64,000 nucleotides of DNA from an uncultured Bacteroidota bacterium (lineage in GTDB: Bacteria; Bacteroidota; Bacteroidia; Chitinophagales; Chitinophagaceae), in NCBI GenBank assembly GCA_903905065.1, contig CAIVEW010000092.1, forward strand, positions 1 through 64,000, written 5' to 3'. A program made the translations under genes and the position numbers. This document shows, in pieces, positions 50,680-59,285 of the stretch; positions within the stretch are counted from its first letter, which is position 1, and each line of letters starts with the position of its first letter. Below the pieces are notes generated by a model. That model saw only the letters and a program-made list of their open reading frames with translations. It was not told where the DNA came from and searched no databases.

Positions 50680-50775
50680 CATGGATTTGGCAGCTGTTCA
50701 ATATTTGCGAGGTAGTAAACTAATTAAGCAGCGAAGAATAACATTTGGAATTAGAGGTTCTATAAAAAGCATTAA

Positions 50776-51273
50776 ATGAGTATTCGTTTTAGTGAAGAAA
50801 AATTAAAAGAGGTAAAAGAGCTGATCTCGCACTACCCGGAAGGGAAGCAGAAGAGCGCGCTGATACCGTTACTGCACATGGCGCAGGACGAGAATGGCGG
50901 CTGGCTGGACGCACCTGCGATGGATTATGTAGCGGAGATATTGCAGATACTGCCAATAGAAGTATACGAGGTAGCTACCTTTTACAGTATGTTCAATACA
51001 AAACCTGTGGGCAAACACCTCCTTGAGGTATGCCGCACCGGGCCCTGCATGCTGAATGGCAGCGACCAGATAATAGACTACATAAAAGAAAAACTGGGTA
51101 TCGGTGAAGGTGAAACAACTACGGATGGCTTGTTTACATTAAAGCCAGCTGAGTGCCTCGGCGCGTGTGGATATGCACCAATGATGCAGCTGGGCAAGAC
51201 ATACCGGGAGCACCTGACAAAAGAAAAAATAGATAAACTGATAGACGAATTGAGGGGGCAGGCCAAAAACTAA
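50776..51273 (+). CDS. nuoE: NADH-quinone oxidoreductase subunit E
   Basis: 165 residues. NuoE carries the 2Fe-2S cluster N1a of the NADH dehydrogenase module. Four Cys ligands: CRTGPCMLNG (two) and CLGACGYAPMMQLG (two). The N-terminal helical part begins YPEGKQKSALIPLLHMAQDENGGW, as in most NuoE. It binds NuoF, encoded two genes downstream after an SRPBCC gene. Confidence 0.96.
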   Translation: MSIRFSEEKLKEVKELISHYPEGKQKSALIPLLHMAQDENGGWLDAPAMDYVAEILQILPIEVYEVATFYSMFNTKPVGKHLLEVCRTGPCMLNGSDQIIDYIKEKLGIGEGETTTDGLFTLKPAECLGACGYAPMMQLGKTYREHLTKEKIDKLIDELRGQAKN

Positions 51274-51277
51274 ACCT

Positions 51278-51682
51278 ATGGTTTTCGATCTTGCGCTTGA
51301 GTTTATTTTATCGGGAAAACCGGAAAGAGTGATGCAACTGCTCACAGATCCGATACTGATAAGGAAGTGGAGTGGCGGAAAAGCGGTGCTGGAAAAGAAA
51401 GAAGGTGGACAGTTCCAGATGTTTGATGGATGGGTGAAGGGTACTGTGTTGAAGGCAACTGAAAATGAGCTGGCCTATACCTGGAAAACAAGTGACTGGC
51501 CGGAAGAAACAAAACCAACTGAAGTTCATTATTTACTGAAGGAAGACGAAGCTGGAACAAAGGTGATATTGCATCACACGGGTTTTGAAGACGAAGCAGA
51601 AATGAAGAGTCACCGGGCCGGATGGACAGATTATTTTTTTGACCCGATGGAAGATTTTATTTTGATCATAGATAAAAGTTGA
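51278..51682 (+). CDS. SRPBCC/AHSA1-type domain protein inserted between nuoE and nuoF
   Basis: 134 residues, one START-like fold. Pattern: FDLALEFILSGKPERVMQLLTDPILIRKWSGGKAVLEKKEGG at the start, FQMFDGWVKGTVLKATENELAYTWKTSDWP in the middle and HTGFEDEAEMKSHRAGWTDYFF at the end, all as in AHSA1/Aha1-C-like proteins that bind hydrophobic ligands or Hsp90. It starts 4 bp after the nuoE stop, so it is tightly coupled. It has no known complex I role; the position suggests assembly or cofactor handling, which is only an inference. Confidence 0.85.
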   Translation: MVFDLALEFILSGKPERVMQLLTDPILIRKWSGGKAVLEKKEGGQFQMFDGWVKGTVLKATENELAYTWKTSDWPEETKPTEVHYLLKEDEAGTKVILHHTGFEDEAEMKSHRAGWTDYFFDPMEDFILIIDKS

Positions 51683-51704
51683 ACCACTTCCCTTAAAGGG
51701 GAGG
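51683..51704. repeat. C/G palindrome family, copy after SRPBCC gene stop
   Basis: ACCACTTCCCTTAAAGGGGA directly after the TGA. Confidence 0.65.
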
Positions 51705-51773
51705 AATAATTTAGGAAAGAGAACAGAATACGGAAACGAATAATTATTAAGCTCAAAAGAATATCAAAACGCA

Positions 51774-51808
51774 TTTTTTGACTTTTGACTTTTGATTTTT
51801 GACTTTGA
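51774..51808 (+). repeat. T-rich leader before nuoF
   Basis: TTTTTTGACTTTTGACTTTT then GATTTTTGACTTT, ending just before the ATG at 51813. Confidence 0.65.
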
Positions 51809-51812
51809 AAAA

Positions 51813-53168
51813 ATGGGCGTAAAACTATTATTAGAGCACGACAAGGTAGAAGGCATTCGTTATTACGATGCCTACCGTAAGCATGGCGGCTACCGTGCGG
51901 CTGAGAAGGCATTTAAAATGTCACCGGCTGATATCGTGGAAGAAGTGAAGAAAAGCGGTCTCCGTGGCCGCGGTGGTGCGGGCTTCCCTACCGGTATGAA
52001 ATGGAGCTTCCTGGCAAAGCCCGAGGGTGTGCCACGCCACCTGGTGTGCAATGCCGATGAGTCAGAGCCCGGCACCTTCAAGGACCGTTACCTGATGGAA
52101 TTTCATCCACATCTTTTTATTGAAGGATTGTTGATCAGTAGTTTCGCTCTAGGCAGCAATGCTACCTATGTGTATATACGCGGTGAGTATGCCTGGATAC
52201 CGGAGATACTGGAGCAGGCTATAGCAGAAGCGAAAAACAACGGCTGGCTGGGTAAAAATATTCTTGGTTCCGGCTTTGATTGCGAGATATATGTGCATCG
52301 TGGCGCCGGGGCCTATATCTGTGGCGAAGAAACGGCACTAATAGAATCACTGGAAGGCAAGCGCGGCAACCCGCGCATGAAGCCGCCATTCCCTGCGATA
52401 CAGGGGGTTTGGATGCGCCCTACAGTGGTGAACAACGTAGAGACGATAGCGGCTGTAGTGCCCATAATAAATATCGGTGGCGATGAATACGCCAAGATCG
52501 GTGTCGGCAAATCTACAGGTACCAAGCTACTGTCCGTATGCGGTAATGTAAAGAACCAGGGCGTTTACGAAATAGACATGACCATTTCTGTAGAGGAGTT
52601 TATCTACAGCGATGAATACTGCGGAGGCATACCTAATGGCAAAAAGCTGAAGGCTTGCATCCCTGGCGGATCATCTGTACCAATAATACCTGCTAATCTG
52701 TTGCTGAAAACAGCAAAAGGCGAAACGCGGTATATGAACTATGAGAGACTTTCTGATGGTGGATTTGTATCTGGCAGTATGATGGGTTCTGGTGGTTTTA
52801 TAGTGTTGGATGAAGATCAATGCGTGGTTCGCCACACTATGACCCTCGCCCGTTTTTACAATCACGAAAGTTGCGGACAATGCAGCCCCTGCCGCGAAGG
52901 TACCGGCTGGATGTACAAAATACTGAAGAATATAGAATACGGAAAGGGAAAGATGAGCGACATCGACCTGCTTTGGGACATTCAGCGCAAGATCGAGGGC
53001 AACACAATATGCCCGCTGGGAGATGCTGCTGCATGGCCGATAGCTGCTGCTATCCGCCATTTCCGGGATGAATTTGAATGGCATGTATTGAACCCCGATG
53101 AATCGCAGAAACGTAATTACGGACTGGCACATTATGCCGACCCTATTCATGTAGCTGCAACAGCGTAA
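51813..53168 (+). CDS. nuoF: NADH-quinone oxidoreductase subunit F
   Basis: 451 residues from ATG 51813; an earlier in-frame ATG at 51792 lies within the T-rich leader. NuoF binds NADH, FMN and the 4Fe-4S cluster N3. Motifs: GLRGRGGAGFPTGMKW (FMN/NADH glycine-rich loop), GAYICGEETALIESLEGKRG and the cluster ligands in ESCGQCSPCREGTGWM with the distal Cys in GNTICPLGDAA. It is the entry point for electrons, paired with NuoE. Confidence 0.97.
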   Translation: MGVKLLLEHDKVEGIRYYDAYRKHGGYRAAEKAFKMSPADIVEEVKKSGLRGRGGAGFPTGMKWSFLAKPEGVPRHLVCNADESEPGTFKDRYLMEFHPHLFIEGLLISSFALGSNATYVYIRGEYAWIPEILEQAIAEAKNNGWLGKNILGSGFDCEIYVHRGAGAYICGEETALIESLEGKRGNPRMKPPFPAIQGVWMRPTVVNNVETIAAVVPIINIGGDEYAKIGVGKSTGTKLLSVCGNVKNQGVYEIDMTISVEEFIYSDEYCGGIPNGKKLKACIPGGSSVPIIPANLLLKTAKGETRYMNYERLSDGGFVSGSMMGSGGFIVLDEDQCVVRHTMTLARFYNHESCGQCSPCREGTGWMYKILKNIEYGKGKMSDIDLLWDIQRKIEGNTICPLGDAAAWPIAAAIRHFRDEFEWHVLNPDESQKRNYGLAHYADPIHVAATA

Positions 53169-53200
53169 AATTGTATTAAGTAATAAAGGAGAAACGCAGG

Positions 53201-53225
53201 TTTTGACTTTTAATTTTTGACTTTG
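53201..53225 (+). repeat. T-rich leader before nuoG
   Basis: TTTTGACTTTTAATTTTTGA then CTTTG ends 1 nt before the nuoG ATG. Confidence 0.65.
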
Positions 53226-53226
53226 T

Positions 53227-54309
53227 ATGTCAGAACAACCAAAATTTAAAGTAACCATTGATAACATCACTGTAGAGGTGCCAGCCGGTACTACTATATT
53301 GAATGCCGCGCGAATGATAGGTGGAGAGGTTACCCCACCAGCTATGTGTTATTACAGCAAGCTGAAAGACAGTGGTGGTAAATGCCGCACCTGTCTGGTA
53401 GAGGTAAGCAAGGGTTCTGAAAAAGACCCGCGCCCTATGCCAAAGCTGGTAGCTAGCTGCCGCACTACTGTTATGGATGGTATGGAAGTGAAAAACATCA
53501 CTTCACCTAAAGTTATCGACGCGCGCAAAGGAATCGTTGAATTTTTATTACTCAACCACCCGCTCGATTGCCCGGTATGTGACCAGGCCGGGGAGTGCGA
53601 TCTTCAGAACCTTAGCTACGAACATGGTGCTGAAGCCACCCGCTACGAGTTCAAGCGCCGCACTTTTGAAAAAGAAGATATCGGCCCATACATTTCTCTG
53701 CACATGACGCGCTGCATAATGTGCTTCCGTTGTGTGTTTACTGCCGACCAGCTTACCGATAAGCGCGAACACGGTATACTGGAGCGTGGTGACCATGCAC
53801 AGATCAGTACCATGCTCAATAAGTCATTGGATCACGACTTTATTGGTAATGTGATAGACGTTTGCCCGGTGGGTGCACTCACTGATAAAACATTCCGCTT
53901 CAAGAACCGCGTGTGGTTTACAAAACCGGTTGATGCGCACCGCGACTGCCCTACCTGTAGCGGCAAGGTGCGCCTGTGGATGCGCGGCGAAGAAGTGTTT
54001 CGCGTTACGGCACGCAAAGACCAATGGGGAGAGGTGGAAGAATTTATCTGTAATGATTGCCGTTTCCACAAAAAGGAAACAAAAGACTGGGTGATAGAAG
54101 GCCCTTCCGTAATTGCGCGGAGCAGCGTTATAGCGCAGGGGCATTATGTAGGTACATTAAAAACACCGGTAGTCATTGACAAAGTCATTGGCAAGCAACC
54201 TAAATTTTTGATGGACATACATGATGAAAGCGATGTGAACAGGCCGGAAGTTCATCTTTCAGAGATAGAAGGCCCGGCACATTCGGATGATTTTAAAGTC
54301 AAGCCATAA
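53227..54309 (+). CDS. nuoG: NADH-quinone oxidoreductase subunit G, short form
   Basis: 360 residues, about half or less of E. coli NuoG (about 900). N-terminal 2Fe-2S domain with Cys in MCYYSKLKDSGGKCRTC; then a His/Cys cluster region CPVCDQAGECDLQNLSYEHG and 4Fe-4S ligands CIMCFRC with VCPVGAL. A further four-Cys unit DCPTCSGKVRLW ... ICNDCRF begins the molybdopterin-type domain, but the rest of that large domain is absent. It conducts electrons from NuoF to NuoI. Shortened NuoG proteins are known in Bacteroidota. A nucleotidyltransferase gene follows at 54338. Confidence 0.93.
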   Translation: MSEQPKFKVTIDNITVEVPAGTTILNAARMIGGEVTPPAMCYYSKLKDSGGKCRTCLVEVSKGSEKDPRPMPKLVASCRTTVMDGMEVKNITSPKVIDARKGIVEFLLLNHPLDCPVCDQAGECDLQNLSYEHGAEATRYEFKRRTFEKEDIGPYISLHMTRCIMCFRCVFTADQLTDKREHGILERGDHAQISTMLNKSLDHDFIGNVIDVCPVGALTDKTFRFKNRVWFTKPVDAHRDCPTCSGKVRLWMRGEEVFRVTARKDQWGEVEEFICNDCRFHKKETKDWVIEGPSVIARSSVIAQGHYVGTLKTPVVIDKVIGKQPKFLMDIHDESDVNRPEVHLSEIEGPAHSDDFKVKP

Positions 54310-54337
54310 AAAAAGTCCAGGTTAGGAATTGAATAAA

Positions 54338-54643
54338 ATGATTTTGACCACTGAACATATAAAACAAACTGTAGCCGAGTTTTTTAGAAAAAAGCCGGTT
54401 AAAAAAGTGTGGTTGTTTGGTTCGTATGCGCGTGGTGATGCTGACGAAAGTAGTGACGTAGATGTGTTGGTTGATATAGATCATACAATTCCGGTTGGTT
54501 GGGATTATTTTTGCTGGAAAGATGAGCTTGCTCATTTGTTAAAAAAGAAAGTTGATGTTGTGAGCTACGGCTGGGAGAACAAAAAAATAAAACCTTTTAT
54601 AGATAAGGATAAATATATTATTTATGAAAGACGCAATATCTGA
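54338..54643 (+). CDS. MNT-type nucleotidyltransferase (MntA-like antitoxin)
   Basis: 101 residues from ATG 54338 (a TTG at 54329 is in frame). The minimal nucleotidyltransferase signature is complete: VWLFGSYARGDADESSDVDV, i.e. GS followed by paired Asp, with the third acidic residue in KKVDVVSYG. In MntA-HepT modules this protein adds AMP to the HEPN RNase and so neutralises it. The partner HEPN gene overlaps its 3' end by 20 bp but is broken. The module sits inside the nuo operon between nuoG and nuoH and is AT-richer than them, a sign of insertion. Confidence 0.85.
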   Translation: MILTTEHIKQTVAEFFRKKPVKKVWLFGSYARGDADESSDVDVLVDIDHTIPVGWDYFCWKDELAHLLKKKVDVVSYGWENKKIKPFIDKDKYIIYERRNI

Positions 54644-54770
54644 TGGAGCTCGAGTGGAACACATTATTGAATGTATAGCTGAAATTGAGAGAGCATTAGA
54701 AGGGGCGAATTATGAAACGTTTATCAGCGATCACGTTTTGCGTATAGCTGTTGTAACAATAAAACTTGAT
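54624..54770 (+). pseudogene. Frameshifted remnant of HEPN (HepT/DUF86) toxin gene
   Basis: The first 32 codons (MKDAISDGARVEHIIECIAE and on to LEGANYET) match the start of DUF86 HEPN proteins. At a run of four T (about 54719-54722) the frame shifts and soon stops. In the next frame the homology continues (FISDHVLRIAVV) for about 12 residues and then ends too. The RNase motif R-x4-6-H is missing. It overlaps the MNT gene by 20 bp, as in intact modules. I infer an inactivated toxin. Confidence 0.7.
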
Positions 54771-54799
54771 TAAACGATAAATTTTTAACTAACTAAAAC

Positions 54800-54807
54800 T
54801 ACTTTTG
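54800..54807 (+). promoter_or_regulatory. Bacteroidota -7 box TACTTTTG before nuoH
   Basis: TACTTTTG ends 7 nt before the nuoH ATG. It suggests an internal promoter after the MNT/HEPN insertion. Confidence 0.45.
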
Positions 54808-54814
54808 CGCCACT

Positions 54815-55894
54815 ATGCTGTTACTTCAGATTGATACAGCGCTGATTATAGAAAAAGTCATCCTCATCTCGGTAATATTGATGGGGTCGTTGGGCATTGC
54901 TATGTATGCCACTTGGGGTGAGCGTAAAGTGGCTGCTGTAATGCAGGATCGTATTGGTCCGAACCGCGCGGGCCCGTTCGGGCTGCTTCAGCCATTGGCA
55001 GACGGTTTAAAGTTGTTTTTTAAAGAGGAGATCATACCAGACCGTTCCACAAGATTTATTTTCATTCTAGGTCCGTGCCTGGCTATGCTTACCGCATTGA
55101 TGACCAGTGCTATAGTGCCGTGGGGTCCTGATTACGTAACCGATAGCGGCCGTGTCATTTCCTTCCAGGTAGCGGATATAAGTATCGGTATACTGTTTGT
55201 TTTTGGTGTGGTTAGCCTTGGTGTGTATGGTGTTATGCTGGGTGGCTGGGCGTCAAATAATAAGTTCTCACTGCTTAGCAGCATCCGTGCTGCCTCCCAG
55301 GCGATCTCTTACGAGCTGGCAATGGGTATCAGTCTCATCGCGCTGCTCATGCTCACGGGTTCACTTAGCCTTCGTGAAATAGTGACGCAGCAGCATGGTT
55401 TCTGGAATGACGGCTACTTTTCATGGAACTTTTTTAAACAACCAGTAGGTTTCGTGATTTTCCTTACCTGCGCTTTCGCAGAACTGAACAGAGCTCCTTT
55501 CGACCTTCCGGAATGTGAAAGTGAATTGAACATGGGTTATCACCAGGAGTATTCTTCTATGAAACTTGGTTTTTACCTGTTTGCGGAATACATCAATATG
55601 TTTGTAAGCTCCGCGATCATTGTTACGCTGTTCTTTGGCGGGTACAACTTCCCCTTCATGGACCAGGTGCAACATGCTACTCTGGCGCACCCTATCCTGT
55701 TTACCATCATTTGTATATTAGCACTGTTGACCAAGGTTGTGCTTATGATCCTGTTTTTTATGTTTGTCAGGTGGACGCTTCCACGCTTCCGCTACGACCA
55801 GCTTATGAAATTGGGTTGGCGCTCATTGATACCGATAGCGTTGGTAAATATGCTGGTAACTGGGGTGTTGATATTGTGGGTGTTTAAGAAATGA
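54815..55894 (+). CDS. nuoH: NADH-quinone oxidoreductase subunit H
   Basis: 359 residues, about eight membrane helices. NuoH forms the quinone channel wall between the peripheral arm and the membrane arm. Signatures: TWGERKVAAVMQDRIGPNRAGPFGLLQPLADGLKLFFKE in the first loop (invariant ERKxxxxxQxRxGPNR), FAELNRAPFDLPECESELNMGYHQEYSSM with the proton-channel glutamates, and WTLPRFRYDQLMKLGWRSLIP near the end. Full length and intact. Confidence 0.97.
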   Translation: MLLLQIDTALIIEKVILISVILMGSLGIAMYATWGERKVAAVMQDRIGPNRAGPFGLLQPLADGLKLFFKEEIIPDRSTRFIFILGPCLAMLTALMTSAIVPWGPDYVTDSGRVISFQVADISIGILFVFGVVSLGVYGVMLGGWASNNKFSLLSSIRAASQAISYELAMGISLIALLMLTGSLSLREIVTQQHGFWNDGYFSWNFFKQPVGFVIFLTCAFAELNRAPFDLPECESELNMGYHQEYSSMKLGFYLFAEYINMFVSSAIIVTLFFGGYNFPFMDQVQHATLAHPILFTIICILALLTKVVLMILFFMFVRWTLPRFRYDQLMKLGWRSLIPIALVNMLVTGVLILWVFKK

Positions 55895-55921
55895 TTATAG
55901 AGGTTTTGGAAAAAGAGAATA

Positions 55922-56431
55922 ATGCAGAAACTAACTAACAGAGCAGTGCAGATAGATCGCAGCCCGATGACTTTCGGGGAGCGCATCTACCTGCCTTCGC
56001 TGGCCAAGGGCCTCGGGATTACGCTCGGGCACATATTTAAGAAAAAGGCGACAACCAGCTATCCGGAGGAGAAGCGTCCGTTTAGCCCTGTGTTCCGTGG
56101 CCTGCATATATTGAACCGTGATGAGAACGGAGCAGAGCGTTGCACCGCCTGTGGGCTGTGTGCACTGGCCTGCCCGGCCGAAGCGATAACCATGGAAGCG
56201 GCAGAGCGCAAACCTGGTGAAGAGCATCTGTACCGTGAAGAGAAATATGCGGCAAAATATGAGATCAATATGCTGCGTTGCATTTTCTGCGGATATTGCG
56301 AAGAAGCCTGCCCTAAGGACGCAATATATCTTACAGAGACGATAATGCCCTCGAACTATACGCGCGCCAGTTTCATTTATAAAAAAGACGACCTGCTCAT
56401 TCCGGACACTAAAAAACAGGGGAGCAAATAA
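55922..56431 (+). CDS. nuoI: NADH-quinone oxidoreductase subunit I
   Basis: 169 residues. NuoI carries clusters N6a and N6b in two 4Fe-4S ferredoxin motifs: CTACGLCALACPAEA and CIFCGYCEEACPKDA, each with C-x2-C-x2-C-x3-C. An N-terminal amphipathic region (LTNRAVQIDRSPMTFGERIYLPSLAKGLGITLGHIFKKK) anchors it on NuoH. It ends 2 bp before nuoJ. Confidence 0.97.
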   Translation: MQKLTNRAVQIDRSPMTFGERIYLPSLAKGLGITLGHIFKKKATTSYPEEKRPFSPVFRGLHILNRDENGAERCTACGLCALACPAEAITMEAAERKPGEEHLYREEKYAAKYEINMLRCIFCGYCEEACPKDAIYLTETIMPSNYTRASFIYKKDDLLIPDTKKQGSK

Positions 56432-56433
56432 GT

Positions 56434-56979
56434 ATGGACATATACGATATATTATTTTGGATTCTGTCTGCTTTGGCCGTTGGCTGTGCGCTGGGTGTTA
56501 TCCTTAGCCGCAACCCGGTTAATAGCGTAATGTTCCTCATCGTTACTTTTTTCGCAATATCGGGCCACTATGTATTGATGAATGCACAGTTCCTGGCAAT
56601 AGTGAATATTATAGTTTATGCCGGCGCCATAATGGTACTGTTCCTTTTTGTGATCATGCTCATGAACCTCAACGCCGATGTGGAACCGCAAAAAGGCCAA
56701 ATGGTGCAACTGGCCGGCGTTATTTCGGGTGGCGTTCTGTTTCTCGTGATATTGGCGTCCATAAAAACAGCTAAAACAGAATACATGGATAAGGCTTCGA
56801 CTGATATTGGACTAATTACCAATCTCGGCAAAGTGTTGTTCACAAAATATGTGTTGCCTTTTGAGATAAGCAGTGTACTCTTTCTTAGTGCAATGATAGG
56901 AGCAGTAGTTATAGGTAAGAAGGAAGACGCAAAGCCGCCCTCTAAAGCTGACGAAGCGGAAATGAAACAATTTTTATAA
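56434..56979 (+). CDS. nuoJ: NADH-quinone oxidoreductase subunit J
   Basis: 181 residues with five membrane helices. NuoJ links NuoH to the antiporter arm and has a pi-bulge helix whose rotation couples proton pumping. Signatures: SRNPVNSVMFLIVTFFAISGHYVLMNAQFLAIVNIIVYAGAIMVLFLFVIMLMNL, with VYAGAIMVLFLFVIML as the conserved core. Intact. Confidence 0.95.
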   Translation: MDIYDILFWILSALAVGCALGVILSRNPVNSVMFLIVTFFAISGHYVLMNAQFLAIVNIIVYAGAIMVLFLFVIMLMNLNADVEPQKGQMVQLAGVISGGVLFLVILASIKTAKTEYMDKASTDIGLITNLGKVLFTKYVLPFEISSVLFLSAMIGAVVIGKKEDAKPPSKADEAEMKQFL

Positions 56980-57026
56980 ACTAAAGACCAAATTTATTGC
57001 ACCTTAGTTTATGCGGTAATACTGGG

Positions 57027-57060
57027 ATTTTTACTTTTAATTTTACTTTTTTATTTTTTA
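57027..57060 (+). repeat. T-rich leader before nuoK
   Basis: ATTTTTACTTTTAATTTTAC followed by TTTTTTATTTTTTA ends 2 nt before the nuoK ATG. Confidence 0.65.
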
Positions 57061-57062
57061 AG

Positions 57063-57368
57063 ATGCCGGTAAATTCAACACATTATTTGTTCTTAAGCCT
57101 CCTGTTATTCTCTATCGGGATAATGGGTGCACTGATGCGCCGCAATGCCATCATCATATTTATGTGCATAGAACTTATGCTCAATGCCGTGAATTTACTG
57201 TTAGTGGCTTTCTCAAAGATCTATGGCGATGCCGATGCACAACTATTTGTTTTTTTTATAATGGTGGTAGCTGCTGCTGAGGTAGCGGTTGGACTGGCGA
57301 TAATAGTGATGATGTACCGCAAAGTACATTCGGTAGACATTAATATATTGAACAGGCTGAAACACTAA
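57063..57368 (+). CDS. nuoK: NADH-quinone oxidoreductase subunit K
   Basis: 101 residues from ATG 57063; the longer frame upstream translates the T-rich leader and is rejected. Three helices with the conserved proton-path Glu in MCIELMLNAVNLLLVAFS and in AAEVAVGLAIIVMMYR. NuoK is MrpC-like, between NuoJ and NuoN. Full length. Confidence 0.96.
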   Translation: MPVNSTHYLFLSLLLFSIGIMGALMRRNAIIIFMCIELMLNAVNLLLVAFSKIYGDADAQLFVFFIMVVAAAEVAVGLAIIVMMYRKVHSVDINILNRLKH

Positions 57369-57386
57369 AATAATTTTAAAATTAAA

Positions 57387-59285
57387 ATGGGGAATTTTTC
57401 TCAACTCGTCTACTTAGTGCCATTGTTTCCGCTGATCGGGTTTTTGATCAACGGTTTGTTTTGGAAAAGGATGCCTAAAAACCTTGGTGGTGTTATTGGC
57501 ACGCTTGCAATACTCTGCTCGTTCGTAGTTTCACTCGGCATTTTCTTTGAAGTAAAGGATCCTGCTTTTCACGGGCCAGTGATTGTTCGGTTATTTGACT
57601 TCATACAGTCTGGTAAACTTTACATTCCCTTTTCGTTCCAGGTCGATGCACTTTCGGCCTTGTTCCTGCTTATTATTACCGGGGTAGGGTTCCTCATACA
57701 TGTTTATTCCACGTCTTATATGCATCACGATGAGGGAATGGTAAAATACTTTGCTTATCTCAATCTCTTCGTTTTCTCCATGCTTTTACTGGTGCTTGGT
57801 GCAAACTATCTTATCATGTTTATAGGCTGGGAAGGCGTCGGTTTGTGCTCGTACCTGCTTATAGGTTTCTGGTTTAAAAACCGGGATTATACCAATGCCG
57901 CGAAAAAAGCATTTGTAATGAACCGCATCGGAGACCTTGGCTTCCTTGTGGGCATGTTACTGATATTGTTCAATTTCGGCACTCTTTCGTACCAGGAATT
58001 CTTCGGACAGGTGCACAGCGGGCAGGCAATAGTTACTACCAGCACATACAACTGGATAGCCTTGTGCCTGTTTATTGGCGCTACCGGCAAAAGCGCCCAG
58101 ATCCCTTTATATACCTGGTTGCCCGATGCCATGGCTGGTCCCACCCCTGTGTCAGCACTGATACACGCGGCCACTATGGTTACGGCTGGCATTTATATGA
58201 TAGCGCGTAGCGGAGCATTATACAGCCTCACACCAATGATCCTGCACGTAGTGGCTATCATTGGCCTGGCCACAGCTATCCTGGCAGCGACCATTGCCAT
58301 AAAACAATACGATATCAAAAAAGTGCTTGCCTATTCCACTGTCAGCCAGCTTGGCTTTATGTTCCTTGCATTAGGCGTAGGTGCATATACTACTGCTGTG
58401 TTCCATGTCATGACACATGCGTTCTTCAAGGCGTTGTTGTTCCTTGGTTCAGGTAGTGTTATACATGCGATGGGTGGCGAACAGGATATTCGAAAGATGG
58501 GCGGGCTAGGTAAACACATGCGCATTACGCAGGCTACTTTTCTTATAGGCTGCCTGGCTATATCCGGTATCCCCGGTTTTTCCGGCTTCTTTTCGAAAGA
58601 TGCCATACTGACCGATGCTTGCGCCCATGACCCGATATTGTACTATCTGGGCATCGCGGCCGCAATGATGACGGCATTTTACATGTTTCGTTTGTACTTT
58701 CTAACATTCAATGGCAGTTTCCGTGGCACTGAAGACCAGCGGCATCACTTGCATGAGAGCCCTTACGCAATGACCATACCGCTGATGATACTTGCCGTTC
58801 TTTCCATTATCGGTGGGTATGTAGGTATTCCCGAAATACTCGGCGGCCATAATCTTATTGATTCGTACCTCGCCAGTGTAGTTACTAATTTCGGCGAGCA
58901 CCATCTCGCTGAATCTACAGAATGGATGTTGATGTCCGTATCGGTAGTTGCTGCTGTAATAATGATCCTATTAGCTTATTCCGTAAACCGGAAACCTAAT
59001 TTTGTCGAAAACAAAGGTTTTGCGAAGCTACTCGAAAACAAATGGTACGTGGATGAGATCTATGACGCGATAATTGTGAGGCCAATAGAAGCGCTCTCTA
59101 ACTTGCTCGATAAATTTGCCGAGAAAAAAGGAATCGATGGAGTTGTAAATGGCGTTGGCAAAACAGTAAAGTGGGGTGGCGACCGTTTGAGGTTACTACA
59201 AAGCGGGCAGGTAGGTTTTTACATTTTTATTATGGTGCTCGGCATAGTGGTGTTGTTTACACTTAGCTTTTTTTGGATAAAGTAA
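57387..59285 (+). CDS. nuoL: NADH-quinone oxidoreductase subunit L
   Basis: 632 residues. Distal antiporter-like pump subunit with about 16 helices. Signatures: FIGWEGVGLCSYLLIGFWF with the key Glu, GATGKSAQIPLYTWLPDAMAGPTPVSALIHAATMVTAGIYM (Lys and Pro helix breaks), KQYDIKKVLAYSTVSQLGFMF and HVMTHAFFKALLFLGSGSVIHAMGGEQDIRKMGG. The C-terminal lateral helix and anchor helix are present (WGGDRLRLLQSGQVGFYIFIMVLG). A palindrome copy abuts the stop codon. Confidence 0.97.
   Translation: MGNFSQLVYLVPLFPLIGFLINGLFWKRMPKNLGGVIGTLAILCSFVVSLGIFFEVKDPAFHGPVIVRLFDFIQSGKLYIPFSFQVDALSALFLLIITGVGFLIHVYSTSYMHHDEGMVKYFAYLNLFVFSMLLLVLGANYLIMFIGWEGVGLCSYLLIGFWFKNRDYTNAAKKAFVMNRIGDLGFLVGMLLILFNFGTLSYQEFFGQVHSGQAIVTTSTYNWIALCLFIGATGKSAQIPLYTWLPDAMAGPTPVSALIHAATMVTAGIYMIARSGALYSLTPMILHVVAIIGLATAILAATIAIKQYDIKKVLAYSTVSQLGFMFLALGVGAYTTAVFHVMTHAFFKALLFLGSGSVIHAMGGEQDIRKMGGLGKHMRITQATFLIGCLAISGIPGFSGFFSKDAILTDACAHDPILYYLGIAAAMMTAFYMFRLYFLTFNGSFRGTEDQRHHLHESPYAMTIPLMILAVLSIIGGYVGIPEILGGHNLIDSYLASVVTNFGEHHLAESTEWMLMSVSVVAAVIMILLAYSVNRKPNFVENKGFAKLLENKWYVDEIYDAIIVRPIEALSNLLDKFAEKKGIDGVVNGVGKTVKWGGDRLRLLQSGQVGFYIFIMVLGIVVLFTLSFFWIK

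Noticed and set aside
56997-57062. N-terminal extension of nuoK
   Set aside because: Translates the T-rich leader into Phe-rich sequence; the start at 57063 matches the family.
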